Shown here one piece after another: positions 11,990-22,760 of a DNA stretch of 64,000 nucleotides (its first letter is position 1; each line of letters starts with the position of its first letter). The notes below the pieces were generated by a model, which saw nothing but the letters and a program-made list of their open reading frames with translations, did no database searches and was not told where the DNA came from. Both the position numbers and the translations under genes were made by a program. The DNA is from Mytilus californianus. Lineage: Eukaryota; Mollusca; Bivalvia; Mytilida; Mytilidae. The stretch lies in the NCBI RefSeq assembly GCF_021869535.1, contig NW_026262581.1, positions 76,165,955-76,229,954 on the forward strand, given 5' to 3'.

Positions 11990-12704
11990 TGAAACAATAA
12001 ATAAATTTACAAATGGCTGATCATGTGGGTTTTCAAACCAGATACCTCAATAAAGCGTGTGACCAAGTTTAATTAAATTGTTAAAGAGGAGAAGATTTTT
12101 GTAAGATAATTGTCAAAAACGCAAAGAAATGGTAAAAATCGTAATTAAAGGTCAATAATTCGTACAAGGATATCGACCGTCGACTTATTCGTATATATTG
12201 TCTCGCTGATCATTTTTGCTATATATCTTTTATATATTTCAAGATAATAGACAGAAATGGAAAAAAAGGAGAAATTTGTCATTCAAGGACATTAACTTCT
12301 ATAAGATTCGTGTGAGAGTTATGATGTGTATGGACAAAATGTAGAGCTCAACATTATGAACATATCTGCCCCTGTTAAATTTTCTCTATCTATAGCTGTT
12401 TTCAAATAATAGACAAAACTTGCATCCCCTATGTTCTATTTTAAGCCATGTCGGCCATCTTTGTTGACAAGCGGGGTCATCAAAAACTTTTTAAACTAGA
12501 TACCCCAATGATGATGAAAAACAGTTAAACATAAGTTCGTTAGACCTTTTAAAACCGACATAAGATTGTGGATAAGGTTTGTTAAATGTATTGTAGCCCA
12601 GTAATTTCAGAGGAGAAGATTATGTAAAAAATTAACGGAAGACGACGGACGACGGGGGCCAAGTGATGAAAAAAGCTCACTTTTCCATTGGGGTCAGGTG
12701 AGCT
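11990..12704 (+). mobile_element. Hairpin-ended element, family E (inside the 3.5 kb element)
   Basis: The right end carries a 7 bp hairpin AGCTCAC...GTGAGCT (12674-12704), preceded by a GACGACGGACGACGG tract. The body has diverged internal repeats (AATAATAGACA, GAGGAGAAGAT and GATACCCCAATG-like words recur). I recall this end sequence as common in molluscs. The left boundary is uncertain. Confidence 0.5.
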
Positions 12705-12989
12705 AAAACCAACCAAGAATTCCAAACAAGATTGCACCGTTCTTGAATTAAAAAAAAAAGTCTAACATTACAATTAAGGCTTACACGAACGAAATAAACT
12801 AATCAGACATGGCAAAACAACTTCAATTGCGTTTTTTTTTTAACAAAAATGAATACTACGTATTATTTATACAGGAGTTACTGTACGCACTGACATTTCG
12901 CGAATGCTGGAATGATCGTTATCGAATTTATTTTAAAGGTCTGTAAGATAAATAATTTAATAAAAATATCTCATAAAATTAACATTGTT

Positions 12990-13345
12990 CATGGAACCAT
13001 AAAAAAGTCAAGGTCTGATGAAACCTGCCAGACGGACATGAACACATTACAATCATTAAAACCAACCAAAAAAAAAACTTCACATTAACCTATAAATCAA
13101 GAAAATAAGTTCAAGGTCACTTAAATAGACATGTGCGCCATACGAGCAAATATAGTTGACCTATTACTTATGGTATTAGAGATACGGACTTGAACACGAA
13201 ATGTTAACCTTGATCATAGATATCAACCATTATCAGCTATTCATTTTGTTAGGAAATCGCCGAACCGTGAAAATGAGGTCAACGGCAATGGACATATGAC
13301 AGATGGAAACATCGTTACATAAAAGATCTGTGTGCGAGGAATGTT
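12990..13345. repeat. Interspersed repeat, unclassified
   Basis: The block with AAACCTGCCAGACGGACATG and ATATAGTTGACCTATTACTT is familiar as a molluscan interspersed repeat. I cannot place its ends or family. No coding capacity. Confidence 0.35.
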
Positions 13346-13556
13346 GCAGTCAGGCCTTCTAACTTCTGACATATGAAGCTTCATACAAATAGTTCAAGCC
13401 GCCACGAATTTGAATCCCTTGGTATTCTAAAATATCAATGTGAATTTTTAGAATAAACATGATAATCCTACTCACATACATCCAATTTCGCGGGTGTCCC
13501 TGCTTTCTTATTTCTTATAAAATTTTAAGTTGGTATATGGTTTAGTTATATATTAT

Positions 13557-13747
13557 CAGTGGCGAATCCAGGCGGCGTATAGGTCACACGCCCCACCCCA
13601 CCTTTGATGGCCCAAAAAAAAAAATTTTTTTTTACGATTTTTTTTAGCATGATAATTCGTCCAAAACATTGTTCGCTTAGCTACGCTCTGCGGTATGTAA
13701 GCTGTTTGAATTACGCCCACTTTGAAAAAACCTGAATCCGTCCCTAT
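13557..13747. mobile_element. MITE-like element with CAGTGGCGAATCC-type ends
   Basis: The left end CAGTGGCGAATCCAGG (13557) is partly mirrored by CCTGAATCCGTCCCTA (to 13747). CAGTGGCGGATCC-type ends are widespread in animal non-autonomous DNA transposons. The flanking TATATTAT and TATAATGT are similar but not identical, so a target duplication is only suggested. Confidence 0.45.
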
Positions 13748-14977
13748 ATAATGTCAATAATATATTGACCAACGTCAATGTACGATAATCATAACACAAT
13801 GGAGTGATAACAGAATCGTTTATTTATACAACTATTAATAAACTAATCATTATTGCATTTTCTCGATGGCCTGAGACTATCATACTAATTTATACTTAGT
13901 ATTATAGTTACAATTAGGGATGGATAGATTTGATTTTTAATGCATGATTATTGTAATCCTTTTCTCACCATAAACATTCATTTTCTATGGCGATTCTGCA
14001 AGCATATATACATTTGTCTGATTATCATGCCTTATAATGAACATTTAGCCTTAAGAAGATTTATTTTAAACGATCATAGGAAATATTACACCCCTAGGTA
14101 GATTGGACTACTTATAAAGATAACCATCCTGTTGTGCAAGAAAATCACATATCAAATGTGCGGCCTTCAATTTTTAAGACCATAAACTCTAATTTTAAGT
14201 TTAAACACTAAAATTTACATAATTCATATAAAAAAAAACGTATAGAGAGCTTAAAACTCAATTTGCGGTTTAAACTTCATTTCTATCTATTTCGCAGTTA
14301 GAGTATTTTTTTTGAATGCAAAGCAAAATTATAATTATTTTTGTTCCAATAAAGTAGGAATTCAAGTGTTTACAGATTCAAATAAATAACAGGTTGTCCT
14401 CTGTAAGAAATCGTTTTCCAACCAGCCACCAAACTCCTTTTAATTGCTGGCGTTCAATTATGTTGTGCGATTATGCATTTTTTTTTCTTTGACAAAACCG
14501 GGTTCTGCCTTGTGAAATCTAGGACAAAACCGGGTTATACACATTGACAAAACCGGGTGCTTCCATTTTGACATGACCCGTTTCTTTCGTTCCATACGCA
14601 GAAATACAAGGATTAAGGTGCTCAAAGTGACTAGTTTTGCAATCTCCATGTCAATATCTTTCTTTCCGTACCTTTCTTTCCGTACCATGTGAACAATTTA
14701 AGGAGAAATTAACAAATTCGAGGCAAGGTTCACTCAATTCGTCATTTTGACGTGCATTTTTACTTATTTCTCCGTTAATCTAGAACGGTTGTAGAAAATA
14801 TTACATCTCACAATAGAAAATAGTTATATATGTATAAATATTCTTCGATATCATAACAATAACAAATAAATAAACAGAAAACTACCTTTTCTCTGTCTAT
14901 TGATGTTCCGTCACCGTGCCGGATATAAGATACCATCGAGTCCAAACATTTTTTGCCGGAGTAGTTTAGACACAGTG

Positions 14978-15036
14978 GTCTTGGTGTGAATAATTTGTGG
15001 GATAATCAGTGGTTGTTTAATGTAGACAGTTCATTT
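14978..15036 (+). pseudogene. LINE remnant, segment 2
   Basis: A 59 bp island between two insertions. It encodes LGVNNLWDNQWLFNVDSSF, which fits the LINE C-terminal region expected between segments 1 and 3. Its position and frame show that both neighbours inserted into one LINE copy. Confidence 0.75.
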
Positions 15037-16117
15037 TTATACGACCGAAAAAAATTTTGCGGTCGTATATTGGTATCCCGTCGTCGTCGTTGTCGTCAGC
15101 GTCGTCCGAAGACATTTGGTTTCCGGACAATAACTATAGTAAATGTAAATAGAAATCTATGAAATTTAAACACAAGGTTTATAACCACAAAGGGAAGGTT
15201 GGGATTGATTTTGGGGGTTATAGTCTTAACTGTTTATGAATTAGGGGCCAAAAAGGGGCCCACATAAGCATTTTTCTAGTTTCCAGACAATAACTTGTCG
15301 AACGGTGTATGGATCTCTCTGAAATTATACCACAAGTTTCCATACCACAAAGGGATGGTTATGATTGGCTTTGGGGGGTTATGGCTCAAACCGTTTAGGA
15401 ATTAGGGGCAAAAAAGGGGGAAAACAAGGGTTTCCTGGTTAATGGACAATTAAAAAAAAAAGTACAATGTTAAGTTTGGATTACCTCCCTTACACTGCTT
15501 TTAAATTATGTATAAAGAAATGTTGTATTGTCTTGAGGTGATTAGCTGTCAATTTATTTTTAGAAGTTACTATTCAAAAATGCTGATTTAGGAACATTTA
15601 ATATATTAATTTTAGCCATGATTATGTATGTCATTTTCTATTTTAAGACACTTTTATGATGTATCTAAATGGGTATTTATGGTTGCAAACTCCATTGAAA
15701 ATTTGAATTGAGATTATGACCATATCTTGAGTGAAAGATTTATTTTTTTTGAAAGGGGGGGAGGTGAAAAAAAATTGGGGGGGAGGTAAAAAAGAAATTG
15801 TGTGGTTTTCTTCAAATATTTTTTTTTTTTAAATTAAAATGGGGGTGGGGGATTTTTTTTTGTGGGGGAGGGGGTCAATTCGCAACAGCATAGTGTATTG
15901 CACAAAAGCAAAAAATTGAATATTAATTCAAATCATATAACCAATTCTAAGTTCTTTGACTACAGTTATTCTGTGTCAGAAACCTATTAGTATGTGTCAA
16001 ATATTTAATTACAATCCAAATTCAGACCTGTATCAAGCGCAAATATTGTGTCCATTTTTGCCCCAACTGTTCAGGGTTGGACCTCTGCGGTCGTATCCAG
16101 CTGCGCTCGGCGAAGCA
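15037..16117 (+). mobile_element. Hairpin/tandem-repeat element, family A (complete copy)
   Basis: The left end is a perfect 9 bp hairpin, ATACGACCG...CGGTCGTAT (15039-15068), followed by a GTCGTCGTCGTTGTCGTC tract, then two monomers about 160 bp apart (GACAATAACT at 15126 and 15286). A variable G/T-rich middle follows, then a right flank (15890-16117) homologous to 840-1016. The right end forms a short hairpin (16100-16116). It lies inside the LINE, whose reading resumes as PLFGQRLFDQAKQ at about 16125. It has no transposase or Rep/helicase sequence, so it is non-autonomous. Confidence 0.8.
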
Positions 16118-16731
16118 ATTTATTACCTTTATTTGGACAGCGTTTGTTTGATCAAGCTAAACAAGAGTTACATTTTTTATTAGACTTTTCTTCAAAGTGT
16201 AGATTATATAAGTATGTGCATGTGGTAACAAATGTAGTTTCGCAATTTTATTTACAGAACTGCATTCCTATACTTTTTACAAAATGTATGGCAAAGATCC
16301 GTTTGTCTTCACATAACCTTTGTATTGGAACTGGACGCTATGTTGGTACTATCAGAAATTAAAGAAATTATATTTTTTGTGATTTAAGAGTGATAGAGGA
16401 TGAATTTCATTTCATCCTATAATGGAGCAGATATACTGATTTGCGTAAAAACTATATAAAAAAATACTACTGGTCTAGGCCATCGACGTTTAAGCTTATA
16501 AAATTATTGTCTGGTGAAAACATCAAACAGCTTTGTAACTTGTGAAAATATATACATTTCTGTTTTAAATTAACAAACAGTTTATAGTAAAGATATTTTG
16601 TAAACATGAAACTTCTAACGTCACCTATTGTTATTTATAGATATTGTTGATAGTGTTTGTAATATGCCTTATGTATATCCTGTATTTCAACACACTGATG
16701 AGCCGTAAGGCTCAAAGTTAATAAAGAATTT
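16118..16731 (+). pseudogene. LINE remnant, segment 3 (C-terminus and 3' end)
   Basis: Encodes FGQRLFDQAKQELHFLLDFS, then KIRLSSHNLCIGTGRYVGTI, then after a stop IFCDLRVIEDEFHFIL. This is the Cys/His-rich C-terminal region seen after the RT in many LINE proteins, with expected cysteines lost. The 3' end has a GAGCC-GTAA-GGCTC hairpin (16700-16713) followed by AATAAAG, a likely recognition structure for target-primed reverse transcription. Confidence 0.8.
16700..16713 (+). promoter_or_regulatory. LINE 3'-terminal stem-loop
   Basis: Perfect 5 bp stem GAGCC/GGCTC with a GTAA loop, just before the LINE's AATAAAG end. Such 3' hairpins are known in several LINE clades as the RT recognition element; that role here is inference. 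Confidence 0.6.
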
Positions 16732-17210
16732 TAAAATATCTTTAAAACAAAAAAGTGTTTTGCAAAATGCCCAGAAGGGATGCTCAGAAAAATGACACCC
16801 GATCTACCTTACAGCTCTTTTCATAATGCTAGCAAGACAAAGGTTTGTTTGGCTTGCTTGCTTTGTTTGTATCAATGTTTGCTCAAGCATTGTAATTAAG
16901 ATTGACAATTGAAAACAACATAAAAAGGCGGATTTAAACTTGTATACATTATATTTAAATTTGATTGGACATTATCAAATAATCAAATTTACCTATACAC
17001 AAGTTTAACTCCGCCTACTTATATTGTTTGTAGATGTCAATCTTAATTACAATGCTTGAGCAAACATTTATGCAAACAAAGCAAGCAAGTCAAACAAACC
17101 TTTGTCTTGCTAGCATTATGAAAAGAGCTGTAAGGTAGATCGGGTGTCATTTTTCTGAGCATCCCTTCTGGGCATTTTGCAAAACACTTTTTTGTTTTAA
17201 AGATATTTTA
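16732..17210. mobile_element. 479 bp near-perfect palindrome (foldback/MITE-like)
   Basis: The arms of about 230 bp (16732-16966 and 16981-17210) are inverted copies with only scattered mismatches, around a ~14 nt centre near 16974. The outer ends are TAAAATATCTTTAAAAC and its complement. It abuts the LINE 3' end, so it probably inserted in the A-rich tail. No coding. A transcript would fold into one long double strand. Confidence 0.85.
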
Positions 17211-19999
17211 CCAATAAACAAGTGTGGACACAGATCAGTGTGGATAGTATGATTGGATGTTTGACAGTGTTTTATATGACAAAAGGAGTTCTATGTTTTA
17301 TGTTTTCTATGTAATAACTGTGTTGCACAATGACAACCAACATGAGCATTAGGGGTGTTGTTTATGTAATATTAAGTTTTTTATGTTCAAATCGGGCATG
17401 GAAGAGATACTAATTGCATTAATTACCAAATGATTAAGATAGAATATATATGTTCCACATCTTTGATTTTGGATACATTTTGTAGCTAGGAGAGGAACAC
17501 ATAACAGGTTCATTTTTTTTCTTAATGTGATTTTTTTTATATGGGAGATGGTATCTGAGAACACGTATTTGCTTACTATTTGTATGGTTCTATTTATATT
17601 ACTTTGTGGGGGATTGTCAGTATCATAAGTAAAAGATTTCGGTTAAATGTGGAAATTGTTTCTCAGTTTAGAAGACATTTAATGGTTTTTAGTAATGACA
17701 ATGCCTGACATGATGATTGGGGCTAGATGAGCTAGAAAGTGAATTTCTGTGTTATTTTTTATTAATTCTTTGAAAATATTTCCTCCAAAGCTGGTCAAAG
17801 CAAAAAAAAGTTTTGACCAGTATCATGCTTCAAAGACTCATAACTAACTACAGAAGTCATATGATAAAATGTCAAGTGGATATTATGAACATCTACTTAA
17901 TATGTCTAAATTTCTAAAAAGTTTTAGTATTCAATATGAAAAAGCTATTGCAAAAGTATTCTCTTTTCAGTTTTTTTTGTTATATGGAAACAAATATGAG
18001 TGATACCAATATAGTAAGGCAGTTTTGTTATGGTATGAAAGTGTAGTAATTAACATTTACTGTTAATTCACACAAATTAAGAAATAAACAAATGAATGAT
18101 AAATGTTGAACATGTACAATGAAATATATTTTAGAAATCAATTAGGCCAGATAGGCCTTATAAATTTTGGTCTTTTTCTTAACATACTGAATGACCATTT
18201 ACACTCAGGACTGAGTCGCCAGTAGGCAGTACAAATGTAAAAAAATAAAGTGTAACAAAAGAACCTAGCATCATATTGCTAGTAGCTCCAGTAGCATTGT
18301 TTGGTGAATTTGTGCTTCTTTATTTTTAGTTTGGCTAATGGACAAAACATGTTTGGTTCAAATCTAAATAAAATGCTTTTATCTCACTATTACTTACATT
18401 GTACATAGAATGGATACTACTTTGACAATTCCTTGTACATGAGAGTTGTCTGTCAAATCTTTATTATACAAAGAATGAATTGCATAACAATGAACTGAGC
18501 TCAAAGCAAAGCACTTTAATAATACACTAAGACAATGAGCTCAATCCAGTGATATACTTTGTACTACAGGTCCTTCATGAACATCCTACTGGCCAAAACC
18601 ATATCTCACAAACATGCCATACTACATGGTTGGATCAGAAGTCCTGAAAAAGACATGAACTTTATTAACATATTTTAAGTATATACACCGGTTAAAACTT
18701 TAACAAATTTGTGGTAAAATCATTCAGTATCTAGCAACTATCAATCGCTTCATGCACACTTTGATATAGGTTGAGTACCACTCTGTCAGAAATAAGAACA
18801 TACCTCCACCTAATTTTAGTTAACTGATGAAGAAACATTCAAAACTATAAAATGTTATCTAATAGACTAGCTGCAATGAAATCCCAGTTTTCTAAAATGG
18901 TAGGCGGAACCTAAAACTCAAAAGATTTTAAACTATGCATTTTAAATATTGCAAATATACATGCAATAATAATAATTCTCAAAAATTGGCTACATTATTC
19001 CTTATTTTGTCTTTTGTTCGAGACTGTATATTGACCTCTAGATGTCTTTCAATTACATCCAATTTGGCGTGGGTTGATGTTTGATTGTTGTACATGTTAT
19101 ATATCGACGTGGGATTTGTTTATATAAATTAGGCGTGAAATAATTTTGGTTAACTGAAATCCTTTAACTTACTTCCAAATTAATGTTAATACTGAGGGAA
19201 AAAATTACATTGCTAAATAACCACTTTAATAACACATGCAAACTTTTTGAGAGGAAGTCATAATGCATGTAACATCTATTAGATCTTTTTTTAAACCATT
19301 CTAAACTACTGAAAAGTGATAAAGTTTGTTAATTGTTACTTACCTTCAAAAAGGGGGTTGCATTCACTTTACTACATATACATATAAATATAATCAACAA
19401 TACTGAGTGCAACACCTAGGATAAATAGAGGATTGTTTTGTAAGAATAGTTGCTGAAATAAGCAGGCAATATTCATAGTAGAATAAAAAATATTACAGGA
19501 CTGTGTTTTAAAGTAATAAGCATTGTGCAGGGCTCACATTACCATGCTACTGGGGCGACAAAGTCGCTTTCCCGGTCGCCACTTCGCTTTGACCGACCTT
19601 CAAAAGCGAAATCTAGCGGCCCTGTTGTTTACGATACTCAAATTCAGTCGCTTTTGTCATCGGCAATATTCAACATTTACCAAGTCGATGAAACAGCAAT
19701 TTTTCATTTGAAAGTAAAGAAATTCAAAGACATAAACGATTTATTTTCTTTAGGAGGTTAAAGCATTGATTTTAAAGTTGGTTGCATGTTATTTTCATAA
19801 AGACAATTTTTTTATCACTTCTGGTACTTGTTACTCAAGCTAAGATCAAATCATTCTTTCGGCAAAATAAGCTTGTTACTTCATTAGAACGTGATGAAAT
19901 TAAAGATTTCTTACTGTTGTGCAATACTTAGTAAATCTGTCGTCAGACTATAAACAAATAAAGTTCAATTAATTCCCAGTCATATTAGAAATTTATAAA
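17211..19999. other. No gene seen; mostly single-copy-looking AT-rich DNA
   Basis: No family is recognised from 17211 to 19500. At 19520-19690 there is a more GC-rich patch with repeated AAGCGA/TCGCTT words and GGGCTCACATTACC, which resembles the end of some DNA transposons, but I found no partner end. Confidence 0.4.
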
Positions 20000-20618
20000 A
20001 ATGTAAAGGGAGCTTGCATCAATAGATATAAACAATTCACTTAAGTTTCATGAGAATTGCTAACAGCATTTTTGAGCTATTGTCCGAAAACTGGAAAATC
20101 ACCCCTTTTTTAATGAATAAAACCCCATCACTCAGAAATGTAAATGGTAAAATTTATAAAATTCTAAACGGAGCTTACATCAATATAGATATAAACAATT
20201 CACCAAAGTTTCATACAAACTGCTGAAAGCATTTTTGATTTTTGTCCGAAACTGGAAAATCCCCCCTTTTTTCATGAATAAAACCCTGAAACTGCGAAAT
20301 GTAAAATCTAAAATATATAAAAATCAAAAGGGAACTCATGTCAATAGATATAAACAATTCACCACAATTTCTTGCAAGTTGGTGAAAGCTTTTATTGTCC
20401 GAAAACTGGAAAATCCCCCTTATTTTAATGAATAAAACCCCATAACTCAGAAAAGTAAAATCTAAAACTTATAAAAAAACAAAAGGTAGCTCATTTCAAT
20501 AGATATAAACAATTCACCAAAGTTTTATGCAAATTGGTTAAAGCGGTTTTGAGTTAATGTCCGACATGTTGACGACGGACAACGGTATACCATGGTATGT
20601 CCCATAGACGGGCGTATA
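20000..20618 (+). mobile_element. Hairpin/tandem-repeat element, family D
   Basis: Four monomers of 155-163 bp, with AACAATTCAC at 20031, 20194, 20353 and 20508. A GACGACGGACAACGG tract follows, then an end sequence with CCCATAGACGGG flanked by GTATG/CGTAT. A second, diverged set of the same monomers is at 21170-21590. No coding. Same architecture as families A-C but unrelated in sequence. Confidence 0.65.
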
Positions 20619-20741
20619 AAAATGACAGGGTGTCATACCACACCAAAACCTTCTGAAGGAAACACCAAGTTAGCAAACAAATTTTTTTTTTCATTGACAA
20701 CCCTGTATAACCTTGCAGCAGCATCAAGTCTACATGCATTA

Positions 20742-21051
20742 GGGAGCTACCATTTGATTTTTATGGGGGGGCTAGGATGAAATTTGAAAAAAATAGGCAG
20801 GACAGGAGTTTTGAGTAAAAAAAAAGGCAGGATGAGACACTTGCAAAAAAAAAAAGTCAGGATGACAATTTAGGTAAAAAAAAGTCAGGATAAACTTTTT
20901 AAAAAAAAGGCAGGACCGGATAGAGTTAATAATACGTCCCGTAAACGGGCGTATAAAAATGAAAAGGCAGGACAGAGATTACAACTAAAAAAAAAATGCA
21001 GGACAAAATTTTTCATCCTAGACCCCCCATAAAAATCAAATGGTAGCTCCC
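20742..21051. mobile_element. PIF/Harbinger-like MITE, copy 1
   Basis: The 310 bp element begins GGGAGCTACCATTTGATTTT and ends with its inverted copy, with ~40 bp terminal inverted repeats containing a run of G/C. It is flanked by TTA at 20739-20741 and 21052-21054. A 3 bp TTA/TAA duplication is the hallmark of PIF/Harbinger. The interior is A-rich with GGCAGGA words and includes a hairpin (20935-20955) identical in style to the end of family D. The paralogous site in the second duplicate near 21930 lacks the element. Confidence 0.75.
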
Positions 21052-21169
21052 TTACCTTGTATATTTCATGTACATTGAACTTAAAAATATGTGGTCATTG
21101 TCAAAGTTAGTTATGTCAGTTATAATTTACACATTTACTGAAACATGCCAGAGAAGTGCATGTACAAAC

Positions 21170-21590
21170 TTTTGAATTTGAACTGCAAACTGGGAAAGCT
21201 ATCCTTTTTTATGAATAAAATTCCACAATTTATTAAATTGAAAGGGAGCTTGCATCAATAGATATATATAAACAATTAACCAAAGTTTCATGACAAATGA
21301 CAACTGCTTAAAGCATTTTCAAGTTAATGTCTGAAAACATGGAAATCCCCCTTTTTGAATGAATAAAACCCCTTACATTGTAACTGGATAATGTAAATTC
21401 TAAAAAATTCCAAAGCAATCTAAAGGGAGCTCACATCAATACATGATTACAATCCCATATAACTCTGAAACGGGAAACCTAAAATTTATAAAATAATCAA
21501 TTCACAACAGTTTCATGCAAATTGGTGAAAGCGTTGAAGATTTAGTGAACAAAGCATTTTTAGAGTTAATGGGCAAACACCCTCTGAAGG
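21170..21590 (+). repeat. Diverged family D monomers
   Basis: The words ATAAACAATT, GAATAAAACCCC, GGGAGCT-CATCAATA and GCAAATTGGTGAAAGC recur with the same order and approximate spacing as at 20000-20600. Together with 20640-20740 and 21585-22000 this shows local duplication of a ~950 bp block. Confidence 0.6.
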
Positions 21591-21601
21591 AAACACTATA
21601 A

Positions 21602-21842
21602 GGGAGCTTCCTTTCCATTTTTATGGGGGGAAAAGGGGGGGGGGCTAGGATGAAAAATTTTGTCCTGCATTTTTTTTTTTCAGTTCGAGATGTAATCTGT
21701 CCTGCCTTTTTTTCTATTAGTTTATCCCGACTTGTTTTTACATAATTTGTCATCCTGCCTTTTTTTTCATATTGTCTCATCCTGCCTTTTTTTTCAAATT
21801 TCATCCTAGACCCCCACCCCCTAAAATCAAATGGTAGCTCCC
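21602..21842. mobile_element. PIF/Harbinger-like MITE, copy 2 (opposite orientation)
   Basis: The 241 bp element has GGGAGCT...AGCTCCC ends, flanked by TAA at 21599-21601 and 21843-21845. It is the inverted equivalent of copy 1 (CCTGCC words instead of GGCAGG). It sits between GGAAACAC and GTTAGCAAAC; the first duplicate at about 20660 shows these joined without an insert, an empty site. Confidence 0.75.
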
Positions 21843-22202
21843 TAAGTTAGCAAACAAATTATTTTATTTTTACATTGACAAACCTGTATAACCTTGAAGC
21901 AGTATAAGTTCATGTATTATCCCGCATTTTATTACATGTACATTGAACTAAAACAAATTGTGGTCATTGTCAAAATTATAATTTACAGATTACTTTTCCA
22001 TTAGTTTCAATTTAAGATTAGGGCATTTTTGTCATTGGAATTGAGTTTTGTAGTCGGAGATTACTCTAACCTCCAACTACTGTTTTGCGACACCAGCTAG
22101 GGCAGTGGGACTTCAGCTGGTCCCATATCAGATAGATGATATTTGCCCGTCCAAAGTGGATGTGCTGCTTAGTTGCTTCTGGAGGCGACTGGATCCATAT
22201 AA

Positions 22203-22760
22203 ATCAAGCCTCAATTTATTCATTTTTTTCTCTTCATTTAAGTAAGTTTGATCAACCTGCCACCCGTTATCTTCTCATATTTGGACAGTTTTCACATTGA
22301 CCCATCAATACTGGCATTTAAGAGGGTACATGGATGCCCTTAACTGTCAGGCGCGTCAAACGGTCAATACGGCTACCGTTAGCGTCAAATATGTTAACAT
22401 TTTACCGTGATTCGTCAACATATCCTTATCGTGTTTCGTCAGAGGTCTCAAATAATTATCGTTACCGTTATTTTTGGGAAAAAATTAACGTGATTCATCA
22501 AAATCACATGACCAACATTATGGGAACTGATTTATGCAAATGACCCTTATCGAGCCTCAATTTGTTCATTTTTCTCTTCATTTAAGTAAGTTTAATAGAC
22601 CTGCCACCCGCTATTATCTCATATTTGGACAGTTGACACATCAATACTGGCATTTTTACTTTTAACTTTAAAAGATTGTGACATGACCAACAGAAAAAGT
22701 AATTTACAATGCATTATGAGAGCTGATTTATGAAAATGACCCTTATTCAATAGGAAAACA
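22203..22760 (+). repeat. ~350 bp direct duplication
   Basis: The block with GCCTCAATTT, CTCTTCATTTAAGTAAGTTT, CTGCCACCCG and ATATTTGGACAGTT occurs at 22203-22322 and 22550-22664. A second block with CATGACCAAC and GCTGATTTATG follows in both. The interval 22340-22500 contains repeated ACCGT/CGTCA words. No gene. Confidence 0.65.

Larger units (their letters stand above)
11452..14977. mobile_element. 3.5 kb DNA element with ~440 bp terminal inverted repeats
   Basis: CACTGTGTCTAAACTAC at 11452 is mirrored by GTAGTTTAGACACAGTG ending at 14977. The arms (11452-11904 and 14541-14977) are near-identical over about 440 bp. Both carry the repeated GTACGGAAAGAAAG words and CACCCGGTTTTGTCAATG; an AT microsatellite has expanded in the left arm (11580-11622). 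It interrupts the LINE cleanly: LINE coding resumes as LGVNNLWDNQ at 14981. No transposase-like open frame is present, so it is non-autonomous. The CACTG start recalls hAT-type ends, but I see no convincing 8 bp target duplication. Confidence 0.8.

Noticed and set aside
16048..16362. 104-codon frame as a gene
   Set aside because: It joins the end of a family A element to LINE remnant coding; a chance fusion.
16695..16715. CTGATGAGCC...GGCTC as a hammerhead core
   Set aside because: CTGATGA is followed by a stem but then TCAAAG, not GAAA, and no third stem. It is better read as the LINE 3' hairpin.
19523..19761. Possible exon in a GC-richer patch (62-78 codons)
   Set aside because: No similarity recognised; repeated AAGCGA/TCGCTT words and GGGCTCACATTACC look more like a transposon end.
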